In this document: positions 46,530-57,925 of the stretch, piece after piece | Position numbering within the stretch: the first letter of the stretch is position 1 | Layout of the letters: every line of letters begins with the position of its first letter | From: Verticillium longisporum | Lineage: Eukaryota; Ascomycota; Sordariomycetes; Glomerellales; Plectosphaerellaceae | Reading direction: 5' to 3' | DNA: 64,000 nucleotides | Assembly (NCBI GenBank): GCA_019188255.1 | Contig: JAETXT010000007.1 | Span: 620,001 to 684,000, forward strand | Made by a program: the position numbers and the translations under genes | Notes under the pieces: generated by a model | The model's input: the letters and a program-made list of their open reading frames with translations, nothing else | Databases searched by the model: none | What the model was told of the DNA's origin: nothing

Positions 46530-47522
46530 CGGGGTGGTCGCTGTGGGGTCGAAACCTGGGATCGCGATCTGGAAACCCGACGGCTGGGAAATGCGGTCGG
46601 TGGATGGGAGAAGGTCGGAAAGGCGGGGAGGGATAGACAGGGCGACAGGTGCCAGTCGGCTGTGATGAGCAAGAGTCGCAAACGGAGCGGGGGGTGGTGC
46701 AGCTTGAGGAAACTTCAAGTCTGATGCGCAAAAGGGAGAGCCTTGCTGGCGGAGAGGAAGCAATGGGAGGGGAGGGGAGTGATGGCAGGGACTGGAAAGG
46801 TCGTGAGGTGGTTTGGTTAATCGATGGAGGCGGGATGGCGGGGGGGACAACCAATTTTGTCAGCCGGCTCGAGGGACTCCACCGAACAAGTACCGGTACC
46901 AAAGGGAGCTCTGGGTCGGGGCTGTAGTCCCGCTGCCTGGCGGTGGCTCATGCCGTCATAGTCAGGCACACTGCCAAAACGCCACTGCAATTTGCTACGT
47001 GCAGGAGAGCTGTAAGGTACCGATACCTGTGACAATCCAGCCTTCTCCCCCTCACTCCACTGGCCTGGCGCGGCAACCTAGGTACCTAGGTAGGTAGGTA
47101 CCTTAGGTAGGTAGGTACAGCTTTGAACAGCCATCGCGTCGCAACACGGTCACGTATCTTGTGGCGACCTCATTTGAATTCCTCTAGAAAGCCTCCTGCA
47201 ATTCCGAGCCTCGGTGACTGCTTTGTGGTCCGCCTTTTCTCTTCTCTATACAACCTGCCGGTTCATGATCCAGGCTACAGACAGATGCGCGAGCTTATCA
47301 CATTCCGAAGCCTGCATTCGTTAAGGGACGGGGGGTTGTTGATGACCACTGAGATGTTCCAAAACAGCGGTTGCTTTGATTGTCACGGCTGCATCATGCC
47401 TTCTTTCTCTGCATCGCACTTCTTTCTCTTTCTAGAAGGATATGGTCTAGCATTCAAAATTCAGAATCCTCACAAGGGTCCGATTCGTACAATTCCTATA
47501 GCACACCACATACTCCGTTTTT
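46530..47522. promoter_or_regulatory. CRM1 upstream region with a palindromic TACCTAGGTA tract
   Basis: This holds the promoter of CRM1 (leftward) and the 3' flank of AGX1. A 45-bp tract at 47075-47119 consists almost only of CCTAGGTA and TAGGTACC units. About 550 bp lie between it and the CRM1 start. No coding frame of interest is seen. Confidence 0.55.
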
Positions 47523-48800
47523 CTATGCCTTGTATCCGTTTTCCACGAGGCCATCCTTCAGCGCCTTAAGCGCCTTGTCGACCTCTGGTCGAGAGGGATC
47601 CATCTAGACGTCGTTAGTCAAGCGCACGACGAAATTTGGAAACAAATAATTAGACTGACCACGCTGACACCCATGTGTCCGAATCGAACATACTTGGGCG
47701 CGATCTCCTTGTGGATGCCTCCAGCCCAGACGACGCCCTTCTTCGCCAGAATAGGCAGAATATCGGTAGCCTTGATGCCCTCGGGAAGGTAGATGGCCGT
47801 CATGCCGTGGGCCTGGTCCTCGGGCTTCGCAGCTACCTGCTTCAGGCCGAGTTCCGTGATCGTCTTCTTCACCCTGTCTGACACCTCGCGGTGGCGAGCG
47901 AAGCGCTCAGAGAGGGGCTTGGCGAGGATCTGTGTCAGCGCCGTGTGCAGCGCGTGGACGAGCTGGGGAGACGGTGTCGCAAAGTACGAGGGCTTCTTGG
48001 CCTCGTAGTTTTGCATGACTATGCTGGTTAGCAGCGACTCAAGATCGTCGTGGCCTTCAACAGGCCAGGGCAGGGAATGGCGTACTGTGGGTCCAGTTCT
48101 TCATGGAGGCAAAGTAGGCGGCCACGGGCGTCTTGCGGTTCTGGAACGCCTCGATGGCCCTGCCGCTGAACATGGAGATGGACAGGCCGGCTGGGCAGCC
48201 AATGGCCTTCTGGCTGGCCGTCACGACACCGTCGAGCTTCCACTCGTCAAACTGAATCTCCTCGCAGGCGACGCTGCAGACGCCATCGACGACGAGCAGA
48301 GTCTCGGGCGAGACCTTGCGAACCAGAGCCGACAAGTCCTTGAGCTCGCTGAGAACACCGGTGGACGTGTCGACGTGCGTGACGGTGATCATCTTGTACT
48401 TCTTCTCCTTCAAGGCCTTCTCGATCTCGGGCAGCTGGGGACGCTCGCCGACGGGGGCCCGAAGCTGGGTGACGTTGCCGCCATAGGCCTTGAAGCAGTC
48501 GGCAAAGCCGTCGCTGAAGTAGCCGGTGGTCAGCACGAGGACGTCTTCGCCGGGCTCGACCAGGTTCGCGGCGACGATATCCCAACCTAGGGTGCCGGAG
48601 CCGGAGATGACGTAGGGCTGCGAGGCGGGGTCGGTGGTCTGGAAGAGCTTCCTCAGCATGGTGAGGGTTTCGCCAAAGGTGGCGACAAAACCGGGGCCGA
48701 CATGGCTTTCGCTGTAGTGGCTCATGGACTGGAGGACGGCATCATCGAATTCGATGGGCCCCGGGATCATGAGGGCGGGGTGCTCAGGTTGTCTCGACAT
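47523..48800 (-). CDS. AGX1: Alanine-glyoxylate aminotransferase (class V, PLP), 384 residues, three exons
   Basis: The enzyme makes glycine from glyoxylate and alanine using pyridoxal phosphate. Exons (minus): 48086-48800, 47660-48018, 47523-47603. Intron 1 (GTACGC...TAG) and intron 2 (GTCAGT...TAG) keep the frame; the GTCAGT donor is less usual but is forced by the protein. Start: ATG at 48800, MSRQPEHPALMIPGPIEF. Class-V motifs: SGSGTLGWDIVAANL, VTHVDTSTG, LLVVDGVCS, and TASQKAIGCPAG with the PLP lysine near residue 198; KYVRFGHMG contains the substrate-binding Arg. The C-terminus GYKA is not a peroxisomal SKL type, and there is no clear targeting peptide in the ATG-initiated form; only a TTG-initiated extension (from 48878) would add a Ser/Arg-rich leader. 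It is intact and of normal length. Confidence 0.94.
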
Positions 48801-49918
48801 GGTGGATTGCGATCGCGACTGTGTCTGGGTCAGGTGGCCGAGATGGGACGGTGAAAGCGGAGAAAGTGCCAACGGCAAAGGCCAACGGCAAAGGTGACGA
48901 GCTTACGGTAGACAATGGTGAAGCTACACTTGGAGAATGCAGGTGGCCCGAGACGAGAGATATCCGGGCGGATGAGGGGTTCTTAAGGTTGTGGAGGGGC
49001 ATTCCCTCGGAAGCCACTGTGCGGAGGGGGAGCCGCTTTAAAATGCTATGCATGAATGCAACAGTGATGTATGCCGATCGTGGCCGGCAGTGGGTGCGTG
49101 TCGGCTCGGGCGAACCACGAGCTACGATTTACCTAGGCAAAGGGTTGGCGTTGGATGGGGAGGGGGAGCGAAGGTATCTTTCGGGAATTGTATCCTGGAG
49201 GGTGATTTGTCCAGGCGGGAAAGTGCAGTAGAAATGGGTGGTGCAGGGTGCCTAGGTACCAGCTAGTCAGTACCGCCAGTCAGTGCGTGAGACGAGATTG
49301 ACTTTGGCCTTCGATGACTGGAACCTCGATTGTCGATTGCTCATGTGAAAAAGGCCACGAAATCACTTCCCACGAGAGCTGGGGGAATCTCGGCATTAGA
49401 GCCGAGTCAGTCGGGAGAAAATCGCCGCTTACGGAGCTGGGAGCTGGGACCCGGCGGGGTCCGACTCGAAGCACTGGAAACGCTGGACGAAGCTCTGGCC
49501 TGGCCGCTGTTGGAGCTCTGAAGACGATGATGCATGTCGCACCAGCCACATATCCATATCACAACCGTGGCTGATGCTGATTGTCCCAGCCCCCCACTTC
49601 CAGAGAGCGGGAGCTTGCATTGGAGGCGCATCGTCACCGCAACCACAGGCCTGTTGCTATCCACAACTGGCGCCATTCCCAGCGAACAATCTTTGCTCTC
49701 CATTCTAGTTGACCGAATCGCGATACTTCAATTGTGCGGTACAGATTTCGGGAGCACCCATACAAGCCGAGCTGCCGTTGAGCTGCCCGCCGGAGCTGCT
49801 CCACCTTCCGAAGTAGCTGGCTGCCTGCTTGCGCCTGTAGCCTATTCGACGACCTCAACAACCTCCCATCCTACCACCAACGGACGGAGCGCGCATCCCC
49901 ATTTATACAGCCGACATC
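48801..49918. promoter_or_regulatory. Divergent promoter region between AGX1 (-) and VPS29 (+)
   Basis: The two genes start 1.1 kb apart in opposite directions. A CCTAGGTACC palindrome is at 49250-49260. Small open frames here are not recognisable. I see no other structure. Confidence 0.5.
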
Positions 49919-50685
49919 ATGGCCTTCCTAATACTAGTCATTGGTGATCTTCACATCCCAGATCGAGCCCTCGATATTCCCGCCAAGGTCCGTTGGCACC
50001 GAACTCCCCCCCCCCCCTTTCCAATCCCGCAGCAGACTGACCCGTGAGCCGCCTGCTCCCCTCGTGCAGTTCAAGAAGCTCCTCGCCCCCGGCAAGATCG
50101 GCCAGACCCTCTGCCTCGGCAACCTCACAGACCGCCACACCTACGAGTACCTCCGCAGCATCGCGCCAGACCTCAAGATCGTAAAAGGCCGCACCGACGT
50201 CGAGGCCGCCGGCCTGCCCCTGACCCAGGTCGTCACCCACGGCTCCCTGCGCATCGGCTTCCTCGAGGGCTTCACCCTCGTCTCGTCCGAGCCCGACCTG
50301 CTCCTCGCCGAGGCCAACAAGCTCGATGTCGACGTCCTCTGCTGGGGCGGCACCCACCGCTTCGACGCCTTTGAGTACATGGACAAGTTCTTCGTCAACC
50401 CCGGCAGCGCCACCGGCGCGTTCGCCACGGGCTGGGGAAAGGAGGGCGAGGAACCCGTGCCCAGCTTCTGCCTCATGGATGTACGTGCGCCGTCCATCTC
50501 TCTCCCCCCTCCCTTTGCTGAAGAAGCAACGCGAGGAACTAGACATAGCTGACATGCCACAGGTGCAAGGAATCTCGCTTACCCTGTACGTCTACCAACT
50601 GCGAAAAGACGACAACGGCAATGAGAGCGTTGCCGTGGAGAAGGTCACCTACACGAAGCCGGTCGAGCCAACAGGTGGCTCATGA
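49919..50685 (+). CDS. VPS29: Vacuolar protein sorting protein 29 (retromer subunit), 200 residues, three exons
   Basis: This is a subunit of the retromer trimer (with Vps26 and Vps35) that recycles receptors from endosomes to the Golgi. Exons: 49919-49987, 50070-50480 and 50563-50685; the introns start GTCCGT and GTACGT and end CAG, and both are in phase 0. It begins MAFLILVIGDLHIPDRALD and has the calcineurin-like phosphoesterase fold motifs in degenerate form: GDLHIP, CLGNLTD, VTHGSLRIGF, and WGGTHRFDAFEYM with NPGSATG. The family lacks phosphatase activity and uses this fold as a scaffold. The first intron contains a 13-base C run, a possible site for length error that does not touch coding DNA. 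Length and ends are normal. Confidence 0.96.
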
Positions 50686-51138
50686 TAAGGCGTCATGACG
50701 GCGGTAGCATGCAGCGGTAGGGTGTGGAAGGAAGTCACTTCGGCCCAGGGTCAGTCAGGCTTATTAGCCCGGACAGTTATGTGACTTCGTTGCGATGAAG
50801 CGTTTTGAACAACAACAAGTCTAAAGAATTACAAGCTGAGAGTGTTCGTCAAGACTCCTGGTATCATCACCCCCTGTTTTCCGGGATCGACCAACGACCA
50901 AAACTCCGTACGGTCACAAGGAAAGAAAGAATAAAAAAAAGACCAAAAAAAGCTACCTGCGCGGCTCGGAAGGCGCAGACCTGTGGTATCCTAAACAAGT
51001 GAACACCTCAACGTCCTGGTGTCCAAAACACAAATGAACAAACATGAAGCCAAGGCCGCCATGTAGCTGACGCCAACACTCAAAAAAACCAATTGCTCCT
51101 TAGGATGTGTCATTAGGCGTGGACGTCACGCAAACAAA
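50686..51138. other. Converging 3' ends of VPS29 and SGO1
   Basis: This is AT-richer DNA (especially 50930-51100) with A runs suited to 3' untranslated regions and polyadenylation of the two converging genes. No gene is seen. Confidence 0.5.
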
Positions 51139-53370
51139 TCATAACATCATGCTTCTCCTCCTCATCGACGCCCGAGACGGTGCGTCTTGCGAGTCGGCGC
51201 TACCTGATGTGTCAGGGCTGTCGTCGCTCAACTTGTTCATCTCCGGTCGGGCATGAGCCATCGAGGCTCTCTTTCTTGTTGCCGTATTTGTCTTGTCCTT
51301 CAAGACCGTCTCAGTTGGCTCGTATGCAAAGTCTTCCCGCACAACTGATGAGAGTCGCCTGTTAGATCTGGACAGCCGTCTGGTTCCGGGCTTGTCCGAG
51401 TCGTCTTGCGCAGTGTTCACCTCACCGCTTGGAGTGGACGTAGTGAACACATAAGGATCAACTGACGAGTCGGTCGTGGGTGAAGCCAACGGACTATTCT
51501 TGTTGGATCTGGACTCGACCTCCTTCTTGGAAACCTGCTTCTTCGGTGTTTCGGCACCCTCACTGCTGCGCGTGGCAATGTCAGCTGCCACGGGAGCCTT
51601 CTTGGCCAAAGGGCTTGCTGCGCCGGGTTTCTCCAAGGCCTCGGACGTGGTGGGAATGGCAGCTGCCAAATGCTTCCATGACTCGTCGGACACTGGCTCC
51701 CGCTTCACAATGGCCTGGTCCGCCGAAGCTGGCTCATCGGCTCTGGAGGTTGACATTCGGGACCGTGCACGACCTTCGCCAGTGACAGCGTCACAAAGTT
51801 CCTTAGTCGGCCGCCGCATCTTGTCTCGGAGGTTAGGTTCGGCGTAGCTAACAGCCGCTCTTGCGCGTCTGCCTGGTCGTGCCGTCTCACCCTTGGATGA
51901 GATATCCGCTGGTGGTGGGGTGTCGCGAGCCATCGAAATGGGTGGTGTGGGCTCAGGCGACCTCGGCGACATGAGAGCAGGTTCGATCATGGCGGACTTG
52001 GTAGTTGGCATGACGTCGACAGTCGGCTTTGATGGCACCAGCGGTGCCAGTGGGACGACGATGCCAGGCGTCTCCGAGTCTTTGGCTTTGGGCTTTGCCT
52101 TTCCCTTGCGAACCCCGTCTAGACCCCTGTCTGGTTTTGTGAGGTCATCTTTCGAAGCGGGCTTTGAAGACTTTTTGGGTGACATGATGTCCTCATTGGT
52201 GCTCTTATTCGATAGAGGCTTTCGAGCAGTTGTGATGGGAGCGGTCAAGCTATCTTTCGCTTCGCGTCGAATGCTCGCCAGCTCCTTCAATGTCTTGGTG
52301 TTCTTTCCTTCGGTGCGGATGGTACTACGAGGCCTTGGCGCTGTGGACACGGCGGCGGAAGAGGCTGTCGTGTTCAGCACGTCATTCGATCCAAACTTCC
52401 GCTTGGAGCTTGTTTTCGCAACTTCCGGTGCATTCTGCTTCTTGACGGGTGTGGGACTGGAAATGTCCGTTTCGACCTGACTAGCATCGTCTGGTTCTTT
52501 CGTGGCCGCTTCAGATTTGACAGGCGTGGTCATTTTAGTCGGCGCAGGCGAAATCGGTGAAGCTGGCGCCTCAAATTTGACGTCGACGCTCAGTTGTTTG
52601 TTCGTAGGTTGAGCTCTGCTGGGTGATGTCTTGACGGGGTCGGTGTCGATATCAACAAATCGCGACATGGGAGGGGGGCCCAATTCCGGAGAGTCTGTGG
52701 TATCGGCAGCACTGCACAAAGCCATGATCTCGCTCTGGCTGTTCTCGGGTTAGCGCAGCAAGACGAATGGGTCTCCGTGAAAGACGTACTCCATGGTGCG
52801 ACGGGAGGTCCAGTCTCTCTTCTCAGCAATCGGGGTCAACCTGCCCTCAGCCTTGGCACGGGCTTCGGCTTCTTCCTGGGTCTCAAATGGGCGAATACGA
52901 CGGGCTGCAGGGCTACGTCGGTTGAGAGAGATGCGAGCTGCTGTCGACTCTCTGCGTTGTCTGGCGTTTGCGTGTCGCTTCCTGGGCGGTGCGGTCCCCA
53001 GCTCCCCAAGCATCTCGACGCACTGGAGTAGGCGAGCTTCCAGCTGAGTGCGCATGTCGATCGCATGATCAGCTATCCTGTGGGCTTCGCTGTCTGGTTC
53101 GGGCTGTTGTTCCAGAGCAATAATGCGACCCTCGAGGGTAAGCTTGTCGGACATGAGCTGGGCATTCTGTGCCTCGAGCGTTCGGATGCGAAGTAGATGG
53201 GTGGAATTGGCCCTCGCAAGGTCTCTGTTCTGGCGGAGAAGTTTTCTTCGAACTGCGTCGCAGCTCGAGTCAGCAAGAGGAAAGGCACAAACAAACGAAT
53301 GCAGACTGGGACACGACATACTGATATCAAGATTGTCGGTAGACACTGGGGGTTCATTGAGTCGCGCCAT
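51139..53370 (-). CDS. SGO1: Shugoshin (centromeric cohesion protector), 703 residues, three exons
   Basis: Shugoshin guards centromeric cohesin through PP2A-B' and helps tension sensing. Exons (minus): 53322-53370, 52790-53252 and 51139-52738; introns are GTATGT...CAG and GTACGT...CAG (51 nt), and phases agree, giving SRRTM-DQSEIM across the second. The N-terminus has MARLNEPPVSTDNLD and then a coiled coil (about 17-75: LLRQNRDLARANSTHLLRI, LEAQNAQL) as in the shugoshin N-terminal domain. A long Ser/Pro/Lys disordered region follows, then the basic shugoshin C-terminal motif AEPNLRDKMRRPTKELCDAV (about residues 465-490), and near the end a second block SSVVREDFAYEPTETVL. No frameshift is seen. 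It sits head-to-head with DAD2. Confidence 0.93.
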
Positions 53371-53923
53371 TTTGCATGGTGTTGCGGGTGTGTTCTGAAG
53401 CAACGGGAGCCGCGTAGACTCGGACGCGAGACGAAGAGACAGCAAGTTGCCAGACGAGTTTGTTCAGGGTCGTGAGGTGTTGAAATCATGCAGGTGGCTG
53501 GGGGAGAAGCGGTGTGGTGAGGATGCTGGTGTGGAATGGGGACCAAATCTCAGCGTCCCCCATGTCATTTATTTACTGTCGTCCACATGCGGCCTAGCGT
53601 CGTGGAGGGCCAGGGTGCACTGGGTTGCTGGGGCTGCAGGTCTGCAGGTCTGCCCCGCTGTCAATCAATAGCGACCCCACCTTGCCAGCCTGGCACTCAC
53701 CCCACTCACTCAAGTCACTCTTGTCACTGCACAGCGCGACAGCAAGACTCGACAGCACAGGGCTCTGAAGCCTCTGTCAGTACTGCTTCACCACCCCACC
53801 ATTGTCATTAGGCTGTATTTGTCGTCCACATCAAGTGTCACAACCCAAGACTCGAATGCCTATGAGCAGCCACACACCACGACATGTAAACCGGAACCTC
53901 CCAAGCTCGTCCCAATATCCACC
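53371..53923. promoter_or_regulatory. Short shared promoter interval between SGO1 (-) and DAD2 (+)
   Basis: Only 553 bp separate the two start codons, which point away from each other. Both products act in chromosome segregation, so a bidirectional cell-cycle-regulated promoter is plausible. I did not find a clear MluI-box-type (ACGCGT) site in it, and the GGTCGC-like and CACT repeats near 53690-53715 are not diagnostic. Confidence 0.55.
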
Positions 53924-54433
53924 ATGTCGTATCATACCAGGTCGCTGTCAACCCGGCTGACAGGGCCCGGCGCAGGCGTTCGCGATGGATCTTCCTCGAT
54001 GGGCGGCCCCTCACCTGCCCTCGTCGCACGCATCGAAGAGAAGAAGGCAGAACTGGACAATCTCAAGCAGCTGCGCGACCTGAGTGCAGCTGTTGCATCC
54101 CAGATGGAGGCTTTGGAGCAGCAGCTTTCGACGCTGTCAGATGGGACAGAAGCCATCGCGACTGTCATTGGCAACTGGCATAACGTTCTCCGTGCCATTA
54201 ACATGGCCTCCAGTATGTCACCGCTTGTCTCTGCGGAGGCTGGTGCGAAGCAAACGCTAACTAGACGTCTAGCCAAAATCCCGATGCCAAAGGACGATGC
54301 GACCGACGACACAAGCGAGTCGGCACCTTCTCTGCCGCAGACCTTGGTCCGTATTCCAACAGAACACGCTCCCTCACTGCAGGCACAGGCCGAACAAGCA
54401 GAGCAGGATCAAGCCGCAGGAACGTCCCCTTGA
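53924..54433 (+). CDS. DAD2: DASH complex subunit Dad2, 149 residues, two exons
   Basis: Dad2 is part of the ten-protein DASH/Dam1 ring that couples kinetochores to microtubule plus ends. Exons: 53924-54212 and 54273-54433; the 60-nt intron (GTATGT...TAG) interrupts INMASTKIP. I use the ATG at 53924; the upstream in-frame extension has only a TTG. The core is a helical coiled coil: LVARIEEKKAELDNLKQLRD, SAAVASQMEALEQQLSTL, DGTEAIATVIGNWHNVLRAI, which matches the family well. The N-terminus (30 residues) and the C-terminal ~45 residues are disordered. It is intact and of normal length, and divergently arranged with SGO1. Confidence 0.93.
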   Translation: MSYHTRSLSTRLTGPGAGVRDGSSSMGGPSPALVARIEEKKAELDNLKQLRDLSAAVASQMEALEQQLSTLSDGTEAIATVIGNWHNVLRAINMASSMSPLVSAEAGAKQTLTRRLAKIPMPKDDATDDTSESAPSLPQTLVRIPTEHAPSLQAQAEQAEQDQAAGTSP

Positions 54434-55159
54434 ACGCACGACTACCACGAACATACACACCGCATTACCAAGGTATTTGGGTCCCTGCGCCGTACTGGCT
54501 GGGTCCCAGTGGTTCGGCTCAACGTCTTGCCTCAACGGTGAGATGCTTACCAGTCGAAAAGGCACGACTCTTTGCAACTTGACGAAATAATCTTCGCATG
54601 AGCTCCGAGCTTTCTTTACACCCGTCCGAAGTCGCCAGGCGGCGGTCTGGATCGATGTCCGACTTATGCATTGCCGCTTCTTCGCCCTTGGCTTCTCCAG
54701 ACGAGCAGCCTATCAGCAGTCCGGCTCGCGACGCGGGTCGCGTCTTCCCCTCCATCTGGGAAAGGCGACTTGCTACAACTCCTCCCAACCACCACAGGTT
54801 GGCAGACGCTTGACCATTTTGATGGGATGCACCCACCCGCGTCCTCGCTGAACCCGGCGAAGCAGGAAATAACAGGCGGATGCACCAACAGGCAGGCATG
54901 AGACAAAAGAAGTGATGGTCAGAGCCCCTCAATCGCCTTTCGTCCTCCCGGTGTACAGTATCTCGCTCGTCCTGCCATCACCACCATTGGCAGCGCCCCA
55001 TTATTGCGTACGACACTTTACCAGAGGCCATCAGCTTGCAGAATACCCCTAGCTCTAGTCCCTTTCAATCAAAGTCATTCAAATCCATTTCCCTTTTCCA
55101 CGCAAGATCATCTACCCCTGGTCGTTTAAGTCGCCGGCCTTTATCCGCGAGATTACAAC
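54434..55159. other. Intergenic region downstream of DAD2
   Basis: This contains the DAD2 3' flank and the promoter of the next gene. A 71-codon frame at 54598-54813 has Ser/Arg-rich content but no family that I recognise, so I do not call it. The last ~150 bp are pyrimidine-rich, as usual before fungal start codons. Confidence 0.5.
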
Positions 55160-57372
55160 ATGGCCTCGGCTTCCCCAACACCACTCACGAACCCTGTCGA
55201 GACCCTGGCCTCTGAACTTAAGCAGCTCCGCATCAAGAGTCCAGAGAGGCCTGTCTCGCGCCGTCGCCATGGCCGCTCGTCCTTCGAGACTGACTCTTCT
55301 TGGGAACCCCTCGAGGCCATCAAGGAGACCCGCGAGCCCGAGGACGCAAACACAAACGGCAACGCCCTGTATTTCCAAGACTTGTTGGAGGCACAAGGTT
55401 CGTCCGTGATCCCCCCATCCCCCATCCCCCATACCCACTCGGCACAGCTCCACCACCAACGGTTCAGCGGACACGCCGGTGGCTAACGACCCCAGTCTTC
55501 CGCGCTGTCGGCCCTGACGGCATCAACGCAGCTGGCCCGAAGCAAGACCTCCTCCACGACTACCAGTTCCTCGCCAGCATCGCAAGGCACTGCAACGGTC
55601 GATTCGACTACGTCTTGTCCGTTCCCGAATCCGCACTCGGCGACGGCCGCGCCACCTCCAGTTCTCCCCACGCCAGGACCATCCGCTATGGCTGCAACCT
55701 GCTGATGGAGAGGAAGGAAACAAGCGCAAGAACTCTTTGCGAGGGCCATACGAATACCGTCTACACTGTGTTGAGCACGGAGCTCGTTGGACAGGAGGAC
55801 CTGCACCGCCAGCTGCGGCACTCATATGAAGGCGGGAAGATGAACTTCACGGAGCCTATCGTCCGGGTCACATCGCCCCCAGCGGCAGACAACCTGGCTG
55901 GAGAGGTGGTTGACATATTCATTCCCAAGCGATCCGAGCCCGCAAGTGAAACGTTGGCCGAGAAGCTGGCGGGCATCGTATTGCCCGACGACTGCTGTGC
56001 GAACTGCAATCAGGTGCGAAAGTGTTCGGGATCGACCGAGGGGACATGCAGCACGGTGCTGACGCCAACACGCTCGGCGTCGCTTGCCTCTTCATATGGA
56101 CGCATAGAAGATTCTGTCGAGGCCCTGGACAAGCTCGAGGATGAGCTCGAGGCGCTAGACGCCGCCACGCGCGTCGATCACTTTGTGTCTCCTAAGAAGA
56201 ACAAGCGGAGGTCCCTGATGACAATGGGCGAGGCACCGCGCATCGACCGAGTTGAGCTCAAGAGGTCATCATCAGTCACGCACGGGTCCGCTGGCAGGTC
56301 AGCCACGGTACGCGTCAAGCCGACCGAATTGCGACCGACGCTTCCAACGCTCCGAAAGTCGGCGTCATTGACAGGCCTGGCCAGGGATGAGTCGAAGGAC
56401 GTTGCGGCAGTATGCGAAGGGGGCGTGTCGGCCCCAGCAACATGTCGCAAGCCGGTCGCTGCCAGGCCTCCCAGTCTCAACCCTCCCAAGGCGGCTGTCA
56501 AGTCTGCCAAGGCGCCGACCAAGGCAAGCTTTGAACTCCCAGGCGAGGCCGTGGCCCGAAGAATCAAGGAGCAGAGGGAGGCTCGCCAAGCAGCGGCGGC
56601 AGCGGCAGCAGCAGCAGCAGCGCAAGCGAGCCCTGACAAGACGACAGCGACCACAACACCAATGCCTCAGCGATCAAGATCTACCAAGGCACCGACCCGG
56701 CCGAACTTTGAGCTACCCGGCGAGGCCATCTCGAGATGGAAGCGAGAGCAGAGAGAAAAGGAACTGCGAGAGCAGGAAGAGGCAGAGAAGAAGCGGCGAG
56801 AGTTTCGTGCGCAGCCGGTGCGCGTCAATCCAGCAGCAAGCACATTCCCCCGCGAAACAGCTGCGAGTCGCGCTCGCCGTGTCAAGGCTGGCTCGGGAGC
56901 GGAAGAGAAGGCGCCGCTCGCTCGCTCGACGCCAGTGACGACAGCGGCCACGGCCTCGAAGCGCATGTCGATGGTGTCGGCAGGCACAGGTCGGCCTGCA
57001 CTCGCAAGGGCGGCTAGCACGTCGTCAAAGCCCCGCGGTCGAGATGTCGCTGTGTCATCGGATGAGCCATTGGCTAGTCGGGGAACGTCGAGCTCAACCC
57101 TCAGCGGAAGCGGCACGAGCAGCGGCACAAGCAGCGGCACCAGCAGCAGACGCAGCCCCGTGTCGGTGGAGGAGGTGCAGCGACAGAGGCTCCGTGGCAA
57201 GGTGATTTACGAGCAAGACAACTGCTACGTCGAGGAGCGGGAGCGCGAGCGGCGCGAGCGTGAGGCGTCAGCTAAGAGAGCCCGCGAGGAAGCTGCTGAA
57301 CGCTCTAGGCAGGCAAGCCGAGCGTGGGCCGAGAAGCAGAAACGACGCCTGACGGCAAGCTTCCAAGGGTGA
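55160..57372 (+). CDS. Low-complexity protein with a duplicated FELPGEA module, 704 residues
   Basis: Exons: 55160-55397 and 55496-57372; the 98-nt intron (GTTCGT...CCAG) keeps the frame as EAQ-V-FRAVGPDGI. I do not recognise a named family. Residues 1-75 are charged. About 80-250 look globular (LLHDYQFLASIARHC, FDYVLSVPESAL, EGHTNTVYTVLSTEL) with a CCANCNQVRKC Cys patch near 245. Then come long Ser/Arg/Pro/Ala-rich stretches. A module, KAPTKxxFELPGEAxxRxKREQRE, occurs twice (about residues 418-440 and 477-500), the second running into a Glu/Arg/Lys helix. The C-terminus is a Ser/Gly repeat followed by a strongly charged single-helix-like tail (EERERERREREASAKRAREE). The charged Pro-rich pattern resembles microtubule-binding proteins such as TPX2-type repeats, but this is a guess. 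Confidence 0.75.
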
Positions 57373-57399
57373 TGCAGTCAGCTTCCAAGGGTGATGCAG
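57358..57399. repeat. 20-bp direct repeat spanning the stop codon
   Basis: AGCTTCCAAGGGTGATGCAG occurs at 57358-57377 and again at 57380-57399. The first copy contains the stop codon (TGA) of the upstream gene. It looks like a recent small tandem duplication at the end of the coding region. Confidence 0.9.
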
Positions 57400-57925
57400 G
57401 TCTTGTACGTTGTTGTATTTTTATCGTCACAACTAGTGCACGGGAGTTTGGGGGCGTTTGGGGTTTCTTCTGGGTTTCGGAACCTTGTTCTTGTTTGTCT
57501 TGACAGCCAGCCTTGGAGTTCAAAGGCGTCGTGGTTCCGAGGAACTGAGGCTTCATCTGTCTGCCTCACTTAGGTAGTCTGCTTTGTGATAGTTTCAGAA
57601 AACAACATTTCTAGGTGCTCATTATCCTGCTATGACAACTGAGCATGCCACGACCACCCATTTAATCCCATGTTGTCTTCTCATGGGCAATCGGCAGACG
57701 GCGAGTCGGCACTGGGCACATAGTATTGACCTCGACATCCCCCGCACGACAAGGGCCTCCACTTTGAACCTTCATCATCCATGTCAGGTATGGATGGCCT
57801 CACCGTCACAACTTGTACTTCGCCGACTGACTACGAGTACGGATATCCATGTCTGCTCTCTGTCTTGTCCACAGTGCCATTTTCTCTTTACCCACTGAAG
57901 ACGTCATTCAATCAGCGGCCTCACA
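57373..57925. other. Intergenic region before the esterase gene
   Basis: This holds the 3' flank of the 704-residue gene (including the second copy of the 20-bp repeat) and the promoter of the esterase. No gene is seen. Confidence 0.5.

Noticed and set aside
48801..48878. N-terminal extension of AGX1 as a mitochondrial targeting peptide
   Set aside because: The extended frame starts only with TTG; the ATG at 48800 fits the family start.
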